A stretch of DNA of 64,000 nucleotides. Origin: Polyangiaceae bacterium (GTDB lineage Bacteria; Myxococcota_A; Polyangia; Polyangiales; Polyangiaceae). The position numbers were made by a program, and so were the translations under genes. Below, one piece after another: positions 47,405 to 55,686 of the stretch (position 1 is its first letter; the number at the start of each line of letters is the position of its first letter). Location: the NCBI GenBank assembly GCA_019637295.1, contig JAHBVX010000005.1, positions 310,001 to 374,000 of the forward strand, written 5' to 3'. The notes under the pieces were generated by a model. That model saw only the letters and a list, made by a program, of their open reading frames with translations. It was not told where the DNA came from and made no database searches.

Positions 47405-47774
47405 GTGCAGGCTGGACTCGTCCCGGATCTCGCCGGCGGGAGACTTCTCCCGCACCTGCACTGGACCCGGGGCCGCTTCGCTGCGGCCTCCGCTCATGGA
47501 AACGCCCCAGACGGCGGCGGCCGCGGTTGGAAGCGGCTCGCTGCTCTCGCGGCCCTGCCCGAAGGGCGACCGGCGTAGCGCCGGAGGAGGTAGGCACGAC
47601 ATGCAAATATGCAAACGCCCGAACCCTCGAACCTTTACCGGAGGGCACGCGCCCTGAGGTCCTGGAGCCGACCCCGGAGGTCGGCCCTTCCCGGACCCTA
47701 GCCGGGGGCTAGCGGTCAAGGTCGGGAGGACGGCACGAGCCGGGTGGCCCAGCGTCACCCGGCTCGTTTTTTTT
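47405..47774 (+). ncRNA. Candidate structured non-coding RNA region
   Basis: The 515-bp gap 47337-47851 holds no convincing gene. From 47405 it contains a chain of perfect stem-loops: GTGCAGG/CCTGCAC closing 47405-47461 around GCGGGAG-ACTT-CTCCCGC (47436-47453); GGCCGC/GCGGCC (47471-47488); CCGGCG-TAG-CGCCGG (47570-47584); GCCGACC/GGTCGGC (47667-47685); CTAGCC-GGG-GGCTAG (47698-47712); then the terminator. An AT-rich patch with ATGCAAA repeated at 47601 and 47609 could be a promoter for a shorter RNA of about 150 nt. No tmRNA, RNase P or SRP signature was seen. It may be a 3' UTR instead. Confidence 0.4.
47736..47774 (+). terminator. Strong intrinsic terminator
   Basis: CGAGCCGGGTG (47736-47746) pairs perfectly with CACCCGGCTCG (47756-47766), an 11-bp stem with a 9-nt loop, followed at once by eight T residues (47767-47774). 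It is the only such element I noticed in the window and it closes the structured gap, 77 bp before the next gene. Confidence 0.9.
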
Positions 47775-47851
47775 GAGATTGCCGGTTGCCTGGCGCCTGG
47801 GCGCCAAGTCCTGTCGCCGAATCCCGGACGTTGGGGTAGCCTCCGCGGCCG

Positions 47852-49663
47852 ATGATCGACCAGGCTTGGCAGCTCGCCGGATGGCTCGGGGCACCCATCC
47901 TCGCGGCAGCCGACTTCTTCTGGCAGAGCCCGCTGTTCGCCAACGACTCCTGGAGCCGTTTCATGAACGGCGTGCGCATCGCCCTGACGCTGGGTGGCGC
48001 GTTGCTGCTCGTCTACGAGGTCCGCGCGCGCAAGCTGCGCGCGCCCGTCCCCGAGCGCACCCGCAAGCGCATCGCCATCGCCATGAGCGCGATGGCCTTC
48101 GGCGCCTACTTCGACTTCTTCAACCCCAACGTCCGCTACCCCGAGTACTACCACCGGCACGAGTACTTCCACTACTACCTCGGCAGCAAATACCACGAAG
48201 AGCTCGGCTACCACCGGCTGTACGAGTGCGCCGCTGCCGCCGAGATCGACCTCGGTCGGGGAGCGGAGGTCAACCGGCGCGAGCTGCGGGATCTGCGCGT
48301 CAACCTGATCAAGAAGAACAGCAACCCGGAGGTGCAGGCCAACATCGCCGCCTGCAAGCCGCTGTTCACGCCGGAGAAGTGGGACGCCTTCAAGAAGGAC
48401 GTGGACTGGTTCTATCAAGTGTCCCGGGGGGGGTACTGGGACAACATGCAGAAGGACCACGGGTACAACCCGCCGCCGGTCTGGACCATGACCGGCAAGT
48501 TCTTCTCGTCCTTCGGTCACGCGAGCGATCGCTTCTTCAAGGTGCTGTCGTCCATCGACATCCTCTTCCACCTCGGCTCGGTGGCGATGCTGTTCTGGGC
48601 CTTCGGCTGGCGGGTGGGCGCCGTGGCCACGGTGTTTTGGGGCTGCAATGCGCCCGCCAACTTCTACTGGACCGGCGGCGCGTTCATGCGCATGGACTGG
48701 TTCTTCTTGCTCGTGGCGTCGATCTGTCTGACGCGCAAGCGCATGTTCTTCCTGGCGGGGTTCGCGCTCACGTGGTCCGCGCTGCTCAGAGTCTTCCCTC
48801 TCATCTTCTTCGCGGGCTGGGGGATCATCATCGCCCTGTACATCGTGCGACGCTTCCGCGACTGGCGCCTCGGCAAGCTCAACGCCCCGCTCGAGACCAC
48901 GAAGAAGCGCAAGGCTTCGGCGCCCGCCGCCCCGGGCAAGCTGCCCGGGGGGATTCTGGGGCTGTTGCACCGCGACCACCGCGCGCTGATCGGCGGCTGC
49001 ATCGTCGCCATCGGCGTGCTCGTGCCGGCCAGCATCTTGGTCACCGGCGCCAAGTCCTACGAACACTTCGTGGGGCACACCCTGACGACGCACAACAACA
49101 CGCCTCTGACCAACCACATGGGGCTGCAGACCATCCTGGTGCACGACTGGGAGGGCCGCATGCGCTTCACCCGGGACGACAACCTGGAGGACCCGTTCCA
49201 GGGCTGGAAGCAGGGGCGGCTCGACCGCCACAAGAAGCTCAAGCCCGTTCACTACGGGATCGTGCTGCTGCTCGGCGCGTGGATGGTGTGGGCGCTACGG
49301 CGAACCAAGCTGCTCTGGGTTGGCCAAGCGCTGAGCGCGCCGTTGGTGATGAGTCTGGCGAATCTGACCTGTTACTACTACTCGATGTTCATCTGCTGCG
49401 CGGCGCTGGCGATGGTGCGCTGGCAGCTCGGAACCGTGGTGCTCTTGTGTAGCGGCGCGAGTCAGATCCTGCTGCTCAACTACTACTGGGTGGACGACAA
49501 GTTCACGGCGCAGGCGTGGCTGTTCTTCGTGTTCGGGCTGGTGCTGCTGTGGGGCTACAGCCGACCCTTCAGCTTCACGCGCCTGGGCGCGTGGTGGCAA
49601 GGCAAGCCCGAGCCCAAGTCCCCGGGCGCTGGCGAGGCCCCGAAGGCCGCGCCAGCGGAGTGA
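47852..49663 (+). CDS. Polytopic membrane protein of unknown function
   Basis: The 603-aa product has about ten hydrophobic segments: one near 37-55, one near 70-88, and a cluster from ~230 to ~545. The soluble insert at about 95-225 is rich in Tyr/His (RYPEYYHRHEYFHYYLGSKYHEELGYHRLYE) and ends in basic/acidic helices. NFYWTGGAFMRMDWFFLL and HTLTTHNNTPLTNHMG stand out. The general layout recalls GT-C-type enzymes, but no DxD-like motif could be placed with confidence. The C-terminus is a Pro/Ala-rich tail. Confidence 0.6.
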   Translation: MIDQAWQLAGWLGAPILAAADFFWQSPLFANDSWSRFMNGVRIALTLGGALLLVYEVRARKLRAPVPERTRKRIAIAMSAMAFGAYFDFFNPNVRYPEYYHRHEYFHYYLGSKYHEELGYHRLYECAAAAEIDLGRGAEVNRRELRDLRVNLIKKNSNPEVQANIAACKPLFTPEKWDAFKKDVDWFYQVSRGGYWDNMQKDHGYNPPPVWTMTGKFFSSFGHASDRFFKVLSSIDILFHLGSVAMLFWAFGWRVGAVATVFWGCNAPANFYWTGGAFMRMDWFFLLVASICLTRKRMFFLAGFALTWSALLRVFPLIFFAGWGIIIALYIVRRFRDWRLGKLNAPLETTKKRKASAPAAPGKLPGGILGLLHRDHRALIGGCIVAIGVLVPASILVTGAKSYEHFVGHTLTTHNNTPLTNHMGLQTILVHDWEGRMRFTRDDNLEDPFQGWKQGRLDRHKKLKPVHYGIVLLLGAWMVWALRRTKLLWVGQALSAPLVMSLANLTCYYYSMFICCAALAMVRWQLGTVVLLCSGASQILLLNYYWVDDKFTAQAWLFFVFGLVLLWGYSRPFSFTRLGAWWQGKPEPKSPGAGEAPKAAPAE

Positions 49664-49664
49664 G

Positions 49665-50315
49665 CTAGAGCAGCGAGCGCACGCCTTCGACCGCGCCGCC
49701 CACGCCATGAGGCAACGGGCGGACGAGGACATCGAGGTGATCCGTGTCGGTCTCGATGCCGCGCAGTGTGACGAAGGCGGTCAGCGCTGCCAGCAGGCGC
49801 TCGGCCTTGCGGTTGTCCGCGAGCTTGGGGTGCTTCTTGAGATCGAGCGTGATGCGGTCGTCCTTGGCGTCCACCAGCACCGCCGGGCGCTTGGGCATGA
49901 AGGCAGCCAGGTTGCCCGGCTTGCTCAGATCGAGCGCGCCCGACTTGAGCAGCGCGGCGACCGGCGACTCGGCGGCGTCGTCGACCAACTTCAGCTCCAC
50001 GTCCGCGAGGCGCAGCTCGAAGCGCAGCTCGTCGGGCCCGATGCGCACCTCCTCCACGAAGACCGTCGCGCCCGCTCGCACGTCCGTGCCCGCGAGGTTG
50101 ACGATGGCGCTGGCGCGGATCCCCGGCGGCACCGCGGTCAGCCTCAGCTCCTTGGGCGCCTTCTTGCCTTGCAGCTGCGCGGCCAGCCAGCGCAGGGCGT
50201 CGAGGGGCAAGCCGAAGCGCAGCCCGACAGCGTGCTTGGCCGCGCGCAGCAGCTCCTCCGGGTGGCTCACCAAATACGACCCCGCGGCAGAGAACATTGC
50301 CTTCTTGTCTGGCAT
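49665..50315 (-). CDS. Conserved-looking hypothetical protein
   Basis: A 216-aa soluble protein beginning MPDKKAMFSAAGSYLVSHPEELLRAAKHAVGLRFGLP, probably helical, followed by a beta-rich middle (PPGIRASAIVNLAGTDVRAGATVFVEEVRIG, RFELRLADVELKLVDD) reminiscent of a lipid- or ligand-binding barrel. The C-terminal third contains ITLDLKKHPKLADNRKAERLLAALTAFVTLRGIETDTDHLDVLVRPL. No signal peptide and no known family recognised. It converges with the membrane protein gene. Confidence 0.6.
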   Translation of the reverse strand: MPDKKAMFSAAGSYLVSHPEELLRAAKHAVGLRFGLPLDALRWLAAQLQGKKAPKELRLTAVPPGIRASAIVNLAGTDVRAGATVFVEEVRIGPDELRFELRLADVELKLVDDAAESPVAALLKSGALDLSKPGNLAAFMPKRPAVLVDAKDDRITLDLKKHPKLADNRKAERLLAALTAFVTLRGIETDTDHLDVLVRPLPHGVGGAVEGVRSLL

Positions 50316-50459
50316 CGCGCCGGAGTATAGAGGCTACCCTCCACGGTTCACCAGGGCTGTCTGCTCCCCGCCCCCGCGCGGGCGCCGATTCAGCCCCGAG
50401 CCCGCACCCGCTCGGCCGCGCCTCGGCCGACTTGCAGTTCCATCGCCCCCGGAGGCTCC

Positions 50460-51794
50460 ATGTTCCGCCGCTCAGAGATCCCCGCCCACGAGGTCCACGC
50501 CACCCTGCGCAAGCACATGCTGGTGGACGGCTACCCCATCGTCGTGGACATGCAGAACAGTCGCCGCTCGCGGGTGCGCGATCTCGTCACCGGGCGAGAG
50601 TACCTCGACTTCTTCAGCTTCTTCGCGTCCAACCCCATCGGCTTCAACCACCCGAGCATGCTCGAGGAAGACTGCCTCTCGCGGCTCGCTCGCGTCGGCG
50701 TCACCAAGGTGAGCAACGCGGACTACTACACGACCTACATGGCGGAGTTCGTCGACACCTTGTCCCGCTCGGCAGCGCCGCCCGAGCTGCCACACTACTT
50801 CTTCATCGATGGCGGCGCGCTCGCCATCGAGAACGCCATGAAGGTGGCGTTCGACTGGAAGGTGCAGAAGAACCTCGCCCGTGGCCGCGGCGAGAAAGGC
50901 CAGCGCATCCTGCATCTCGAGCACGCATTTCACGGCCGAAGCGGCTATACGCTGAGCGTCACCAATACGGATCCGGTCAAGACCCGTCACTTCCCGCAGT
51001 TCGACTGGCCCCGCATCCCGAGCCCCGCCATCGCCTTCCCGCTCGCGGATCACCTCGCGCAGGTCCAGCAGGCCGAGGCCGAGTCCCTCGCCGCCGCCGA
51101 GCGGGCCTTCGATCAGTACCCCGACGACATCGCCGCCATCTTGCTCGAGCCCATCCAGGGCGAGGGCGGGGACAACCACTTTCGCCCCGAGTTCCTGCGC
51201 GGGCTTCGGCGCCTGGCGGACGAGCGAGAGGCGCTGCTCATCTTCGACGAGGTGCAGACCGGCCTCGGGCTCACCGGCAAGTGGTGGGCCTACCAGCACT
51301 GGGACGTCCTGCCCGACATCCTCTGCTTCGCCAAGAAGATGCAGGTGGGCGGTATCTTCGTGTCGCCGCGAGTGGACGAAGTCGAAGGCAACGTCTTCGT
51401 CAAGCCCAGCCGCATCAACAGCACCTGGGGCGGCTCACTGACGGACATGGTGCGCTGCACCCACATCCTCGAGATCATCGTGAACGAGCAGCTGCTCGAC
51501 AACGCGACCGAGCGCGGGGCCGAGCTGGTGGCCGGCCTCCAGCGCATCCAGGCGGCCTACCCGGACGTGGTCAGCAACGCGCGCGGCCGCGGGCTGATGT
51601 GCGCCCTCGACTTGCCCTCGGCGGACATGCGCGGACGGGTCGTGAGGCAGTGCTTCGAAGACGGGATGATCGTCCTGGCCTGCGGCCCACGCTCGGTCCG
51701 CTTCCGACCCACCCTCACCGTCGACGCCGACGTGATCAGCGAGGGCGTCGCGCGCCTGCAGCAGGCCATCGGCGAGGTCGTGGCAGCGGGCTGA
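50460..51794 (+). CDS. lat: L-lysine 6-transaminase
   Basis: The 444-aa class III aminotransferase transfers the epsilon-amino group of lysine to 2-oxoglutarate, giving allysine. Markers are FFSFFASNPIGFNHPSM, the FHGRSGYTLSVTNTDPVKT block, LLEPIQGEGGDNHFRPEF, LIFDEVQTGLGLTGKWWA and the PLP-Lys region ILCFAKKMQVGG. This set is the LAT signature rather than ornithine/acetylornithine transaminase. Allysine dehydrogenase is not next to it. The enzyme starts 144 bp after the divergent hypothetical gene. Confidence 0.85.
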   Translation: MFRRSEIPAHEVHATLRKHMLVDGYPIVVDMQNSRRSRVRDLVTGREYLDFFSFFASNPIGFNHPSMLEEDCLSRLARVGVTKVSNADYYTTYMAEFVDTLSRSAAPPELPHYFFIDGGALAIENAMKVAFDWKVQKNLARGRGEKGQRILHLEHAFHGRSGYTLSVTNTDPVKTRHFPQFDWPRIPSPAIAFPLADHLAQVQQAEAESLAAAERAFDQYPDDIAAILLEPIQGEGGDNHFRPEFLRGLRRLADEREALLIFDEVQTGLGLTGKWWAYQHWDVLPDILCFAKKMQVGGIFVSPRVDEVEGNVFVKPSRINSTWGGSLTDMVRCTHILEIIVNEQLLDNATERGAELVAGLQRIQAAYPDVVSNARGRGLMCALDLPSADMRGRVVRQCFEDGMIVLACGPRSVRFRPTLTVDADVISEGVARLQQAIGEVVAAG

Positions 51795-51811
51795 GCTGCC
51801 CCCTCCCTGTG

Positions 51812-52291
51812 CTACTTGGACTTGGCGTCGTCCGCAGCGGCGAGGCGCGGCGCCGTCTCGGCGTCAGCCGCGTCGGACAGCTCACCCTTCACGCCCCGGT
51901 GCTTCAGCTCGAAGTTCACGCGATCTCCGAGGGTGTGCGCGAGCTTGTTCACCAGGTCAGGCACCTCCGCGAGCAGCGCGCTCCAGGTGCTCGTCGCGTC
52001 CGCGTCCACCGTGAGCAGATGGGCGTGACCGTCCTTGCCCACCGCGATGGCCGCGACGGGCTCGAGCTCGATGGCACCGCCTGCGCCGTGCCCGCCGCTG
52101 TCGCCGCCGATCTTTCCGCGATGGGCACCCGCGGACGCGCTACCCGCACCGAAGGCGATCTTGACCCGGTGCACCGGGATGATGGTCGCGTCCCCGGCTG
52201 CGCGAGGCTCACCGATGATGGTCTCGCTGCGCGAGACGCCGTGGATGCCGTCCAGCAGGTTGCCCACGATCTTGGTGATCTTCTCGCTCAT
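51812..52291 (-). CDS. GerW/YtfJ-family protein (copy 1)
   Basis: The 159-aa protein starts MSEKITKIVGNLLDGI and has the YtfJ/GerW pattern: SETIIGEPRAAGDATIIPVHRVKIAFGAGSA, a Gly-rich stretch, then GGAIELEPVAAIAVGKDGHAHLL. In Bacillus this family is a spore-coat/germination component, but homologues occur outside spore formers. Start at 52291 overlaps the DUF2953-like gene stop by 4 bp. A second copy lies at 52990-53394. Confidence 0.75.
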   Translation of the reverse strand: MSEKITKIVGNLLDGIHGVSRSETIIGEPRAAGDATIIPVHRVKIAFGAGSASAGAHRGKIGGDSGGHGAGGAIELEPVAAIAVGKDGHAHLLTVDADATSTWSALLAEVPDLVNKLAHTLGDRVNFELKHRGVKGELSDAADAETAPRLAAADDAKSK

Positions 52292-52968
52292 GATGCTGCC
52301 TTTCCACTCGCCGCCTTCGCGCCGCCCAGGCGCCCGAGCGGGCTGACCCTTCGTATCACGAACCAGGTGGTATCGACGAGCATCCAACCCGGCCACACGA
52401 CGATAGACCCCTGAACACTTGCGCGCCCGCGGTCGACCCAGTCCCAGGAGGCGCCGTGCCGCAGGCGGACGGGCGGGGGTAGCATGCCGGACAGTACCGA
52501 CAGGGCGGCGAGCAGCTTGCCCGTCAGCAGGATGTCGCGGAACGAGTAGGCCAGGTCCACGTCGAGCTGGCGGACGACAATACGCCGTCGCTCCTGCAGC
52601 AGGAAGACGAGCAGTTCGCCCGGATCCACATGGGCATTGAGCCGACCCCAGCCGCGCTCGGCCTGCTGCTGCCAGCGCTTCACCCGCTCCGAGGCGGGCT
52701 GCGTCGGCTCCTCGCGGGGCTCGGAGCCCCGCGTCAGCTCCCGGTCGGCGATCTTGCGTCCGAAGACGTGTACCTGCCCGCGCGGCGCGAGCCCGGCGGC
52801 CGCGACCCCGCTGGCCGCCACCGGTCCCACCTGCAGCCCACCCGCCAGCGCCCAGACTCCGCCCGGCTCACCGCGAGCCTCGGCGCTCACCTCGATGGTC
52901 AGGCGCCAGTAGAGCAGCGCGAGGGACAGATCGACGATGACGATGACAATCAGGCCGAGCCAGACCAT
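52288..52968 (-). CDS. DUF2953-like membrane-anchored protein (YtfI-like)
   Basis: The 226-aa protein has an N-terminal transmembrane anchor (MVWLGLIVIVIVDLSLALLYW) and a soluble part with RKIADRELTR and ERRRIVVRQLDVDLAYSFRDILLTGKLLAALSVLSGMLP, matching the DUF2953/YtfI pattern. In Bacillus, ytfI lies next to ytfJ (gerW), the same pairing as here. Start 52968 (GAGG upstream) was preferred to the GTG at 52986. Confidence 0.65.
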   Translation of the reverse strand: MVWLGLIVIVIVDLSLALLYWRLTIEVSAEARGEPGGVWALAGGLQVGPVAASGVAAAGLAPRGQVHVFGRKIADRELTRGSEPREEPTQPASERVKRWQQQAERGWGRLNAHVDPGELLVFLLQERRRIVVRQLDVDLAYSFRDILLTGKLLAALSVLSGMLPPPVRLRHGASWDWVDRGRASVQGSIVVWPGWMLVDTTWFVIRRVSPLGRLGGAKAASGKAAS

Positions 52969-52989
52969 GTGCCCCGCCTCGGGCACGAG

Positions 52990-53394
52990 CTATTTCTTCT
53001 TGCCGTCGCCGAGCGCGGGCGGCTGAGCGCCCGTCAGCGCCGGGGGCGCGTCCTGCGGGATCAACTCGAGACCGCGACGCAGCACCGCCTGACGACCGTT
53101 GCGCAGCGCGAGCATGTGCGGGACTCCGTCCTCGCCCACCACGACGAAGGCCTTGGGCTCGACCACCACCGCGCCGCCGGCGCCCCCGCCCTCGATGCCT
53201 GCGTCGGCCTCACGCCCCTCCTTCTCACTCTTGCCGCCAAAGTTCGCCACGCCCGTGCCAAAGGCGACGCTGATCTTGCTGAGCGGCAGCACCTTGGCCT
53301 TGCCCGCGTCGCGCACCTCGCCGACCACCGCGTCGCTCTTCGAGACTTTGCCGATCTCGCTGAGCAGCCCCTTCACCAGATCGTTCAGGTCCAT
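52990..53394 (-). CDS. GerW/YtfJ-family protein (copy 2)
   Basis: A 134-aa protein starting MDLNDLVKGLLSEIGKVSKSDAVVGEVRDAGKAKVLPLSKISVAFGTGVA, followed by a Gly-rich linker and GGAVVVEPKAFVVVGEDGVPHMLAL. It is clearly homologous to copy 1 at 51812-52291, with shared VxVxF G(A/T)G and G(A)(I/V)xVEP blocks, but shorter at both ends. It opens the trio with the DUF2953-like gene between the copies. Confidence 0.72.
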   Translation of the reverse strand: MDLNDLVKGLLSEIGKVSKSDAVVGEVRDAGKAKVLPLSKISVAFGTGVANFGGKSEKEGREADAGIEGGGAGGAVVVEPKAFVVVGEDGVPHMLALRNGRQAVLRRGLELIPQDAPPALTGAQPPALGDGKKK

Positions 53395-53510
53395 GTCGGC
53401 GGAGCAGACCACGCCCCACCGGGCTCGTCAAATGCCGACAAATCTCGCCCCAGCACCCGGGATAGGCTGCCTGTCGGTCCGGCGCGGTCCCGGAGCGAGG
53501 CGCCCCCACC

Positions 53511-54260
53511 TCATCCAGCCAGCGCGGCCTCGAGCACGTGGCCGACGTCGTCGTCGATGCATAGTGTGGCGACGTGATCGTGCGGCGTGCTGCCCCGGTT
53601 GACGATCACGTAGGGCACCCGTCGCGCGACCGCGACGAGGGGCACGTCCGCCGCGGGGGTCACCACCAGCGACGAGCCGAGCGAGAGCACGAGATCGGCG
53701 CGCGCAGCCTCGCGTCGAGCGCGAGCGAGGAGGTCCATGTCGAGCGCCTGCCCGAACATCACGACCGCGGGCTTGAGCCAGGCCTCGCACGCGGGGCACG
53801 TCGGCGGCAGTCGCGTTCGCTCAAACAGCTCCAGAGCCCGCGTCGAAGGCTCGCGAAACTCGCAGCGGACGCACTCGACGAACGCGTTCGTGCCATGCAG
53901 CTCGATCAGCCGCCCCGCCGACGTCCCCGCAGCCTGATGCAGTCCGTCGATGTTCTGAGTGACCAGGGCGCCGAGCACGCCCCGGCGCTCGAGCTCCACC
54001 AACGCGCGGTGACCCGTGTTGGGCTGGGCGTCGCGGAACTCGGCGTGGCCTTCGAGCTTGTACTCCCAGTAGTCCACCCGCGCGTCCTCACTCGCCAGGA
54101 ACTGCTGAAAGGTGACTGGGCTGCGGCGCGTCCACACGCCGCCCGGTCCGCGGAAGTCCGGGATGCCGCTCCCGGTCGAGATGCCGGCGCCGGTGAACGC
54201 CAGCACCCGGCGGCTCTGCTGCAGCAGCACCGCGAGCTCGAGGATCGGATCCACGGCCAC
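53511..54260 (-). CDS. cobB: Sir2-family NAD-dependent deacetylase
   Basis: The 249-aa sirtuin has the NAD motifs FTGAGISTGSGIPDFRGPGGVW (about 22-43), TQNIDGLHQAAG and the catalytic His in ELHGTNA. Zinc ligands are in VECVRCEF and PPTCPACEAWLKP, two CxxC pairs. LVLSLGSSLVVTPAADVPLVA and VIVNRGSTP complete the Rossmann fold. It removes acyl groups from lysines. It lies alone between the GerW trio and the MATE exporter; cobB is used as the generic bacterial name. Confidence 0.9.
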   Translation of the reverse strand: MAVDPILELAVLLQQSRRVLAFTGAGISTGSGIPDFRGPGGVWTRRSPVTFQQFLASEDARVDYWEYKLEGHAEFRDAQPNTGHRALVELERRGVLGALVTQNIDGLHQAAGTSAGRLIELHGTNAFVECVRCEFREPSTRALELFERTRLPPTCPACEAWLKPAVVMFGQALDMDLLARARREAARADLVLSLGSSLVVTPAADVPLVAVARRVPYVIVNRGSTPHDHVATLCIDDDVGHVLEAALAG

Positions 54261-54342
54261 GGGCGCAGCATAGCCCCGGCGCGGGCCGGCGGCGCAAGGC
54301 CCTAGTCAGCGCCGCGCGCGCGTCCTATGGCTCGCCTCGGGC

Positions 54343-55668
54343 ATGTCTCCATCCAGCCGCCGGTCGCGCATTCTGGACCTAGCGCTTCCGATCATCGGCG
54401 GCATGGTGTCGCAGAACGTCCTGAACCTGGTGGACACGCTGATGGTCAGCCGGCTCGGGGATGCGGCCCTCGCCGGCGTCGGGCTCGGCAGCTTCGCCAA
54501 CTTCATGTGCACCGCGTTCATCACCGGCCTGTCTGCCGGCGTGCAGGCCATGAGCGCGCGGAGACTCGGCGAGGGACGCGCGAGCGAGCAGGCCGTCCCG
54601 CTCAACGGCGGCCTGCTCCTCGCCCTGGTGCTCGGGGTGCCCATGTTCATCGCGCTCTTCGCGTCCGTGCCCGCGTGGTTCCCCCTGCTCGCCAGCGACG
54701 CGGCGGTCCGCGCCGAGGGCGAGCCGTACCTCCAGGCGCGCCTGGCAGGGCTCGTCGCCATCGGCATGAACTTCAGCTTTCGCGGCTACTTCAACGGCGT
54801 CAATCAGTCCCGCCTGTACATGCGCACGCTGGTCGTCATGCACGTGACCAACGTGGTCGTGAGCTACGTGCTCATCTTCGGCAGCTTGGGCGCCCCCGCG
54901 CTCGGTGCGACCGGCGCCGGCCTCGGCAGCGCCATCGCGACCTGGGTGGGCACCCTCACCTACGTGACGCTGAGCCTACGGCACGCCCGCGCGGCGGGGT
55001 TCTTGCGAGGGTTGCCCGACCTCTCCACCACCAAGACGATGCTGCGGCTGAGCGTACCGGCGGGACTGCAGCAGTTGTTCTTCGCCGCGGGCATGACCGC
55101 GCTGTTCGCGATCATCGGCCGGGTGGGCACCCGAGAGCTGGCCGCCTCCAACGTGCTCATCAACTTGCTGCTGGTTGCGCTCTTGCCCGCCATGGGATTT
55201 GGACTCGCCTCCGCGTCCCTGGTGGCCCAGGCGCTCGGCCGCGGCGACCAAGGCGACGCGCGACGCTGGGCGTGGGAGGTCGTGCGCATCGCGGTAGTGG
55301 CCATCTCCGCGCTCGCGCTCCCCGCGCTCCTCGTTCCCGACCTCGTGCTCGGGTTGTTCCTGACGGACACCGAGACCCTCGCTCTCGCCCGCTGGCCGCT
55401 GCGCATCATCGCGCTCGGCATGCCGCTCGAGGCGCTCGGCATCGTGCTGATGCTCAGCATGCAGGGCGCGGGCGACACGCGAACGGTGCTGCTGGTCAGC
55501 GTGGGTCTGCAGTGGATCGTGTTGCTGCCTGCGGTGTACCTGGTCGGCCCGGTGCTCGGCTACGGCTTGCTCGGGATCTGGCTGACGCAAGCGGTCTATC
55601 GCCTCGTACAGTCGGGCCTGTTCGCCGTGCTGTGGTCCCGCGGCCACTGGGCAGCGGTCCGCGTTTGA
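54343..55668 (+). CDS. MATE-family efflux transporter
   Basis: The 441-aa protein has twelve predicted membrane segments in two related halves. LALPIIGGMVSQNVLNLVDTLMVSRLGDAALAGVGLG at the start and KTMLRLSVPAGLQQLFFAAGMTALFAIIGRVGTRELAASNVLINLL mid-way mark the two bundles, and RGYFNGVNQSRLYMRTLVV is typical of the NorM/DinF group. It probably exports cationic drugs or metabolites using a Na+ or H+ gradient. Substrate unknown. It has no regulator beside it. Confidence 0.9.
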   Translation: MSPSSRRSRILDLALPIIGGMVSQNVLNLVDTLMVSRLGDAALAGVGLGSFANFMCTAFITGLSAGVQAMSARRLGEGRASEQAVPLNGGLLLALVLGVPMFIALFASVPAWFPLLASDAAVRAEGEPYLQARLAGLVAIGMNFSFRGYFNGVNQSRLYMRTLVVMHVTNVVVSYVLIFGSLGAPALGATGAGLGSAIATWVGTLTYVTLSLRHARAAGFLRGLPDLSTTKTMLRLSVPAGLQQLFFAAGMTALFAIIGRVGTRELAASNVLINLLLVALLPAMGFGLASASLVAQALGRGDQGDARRWAWEVVRIAVVAISALALPALLVPDLVLGLFLTDTETLALARWPLRIIALGMPLEALGIVLMLSMQGAGDTRTVLLVSVGLQWIVLLPAVYLVGPVLGYGLLGIWLTQAVYRLVQSGLFAVLWSRGHWAAVRV

Positions 55669-55686
55669 CGCCCCCCGTCGCAGCGC

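Noticed and set aside
47340-47657. 105-aa plus-strand frame in the structured gap
   Set aside because: No Shine-Dalgarno, no recognisable domain, and its sequence is dominated by perfect inverted repeats.
47337-47774. tmRNA, RNase P RNA or SRP RNA in the structured gap
   Set aside because: None of the conserved signatures (ANDxxALAA-type tag, RNase P P4 consensus, SRP GGAAG loop) was found; 6S RNA could not be excluded by eye.
47300-49252. 650-codon minus-strand frame over the membrane protein gene
   Set aside because: It crosses the intrinsic terminator and hairpin region and shows no recognisable domain; the plus strand has membrane segments.
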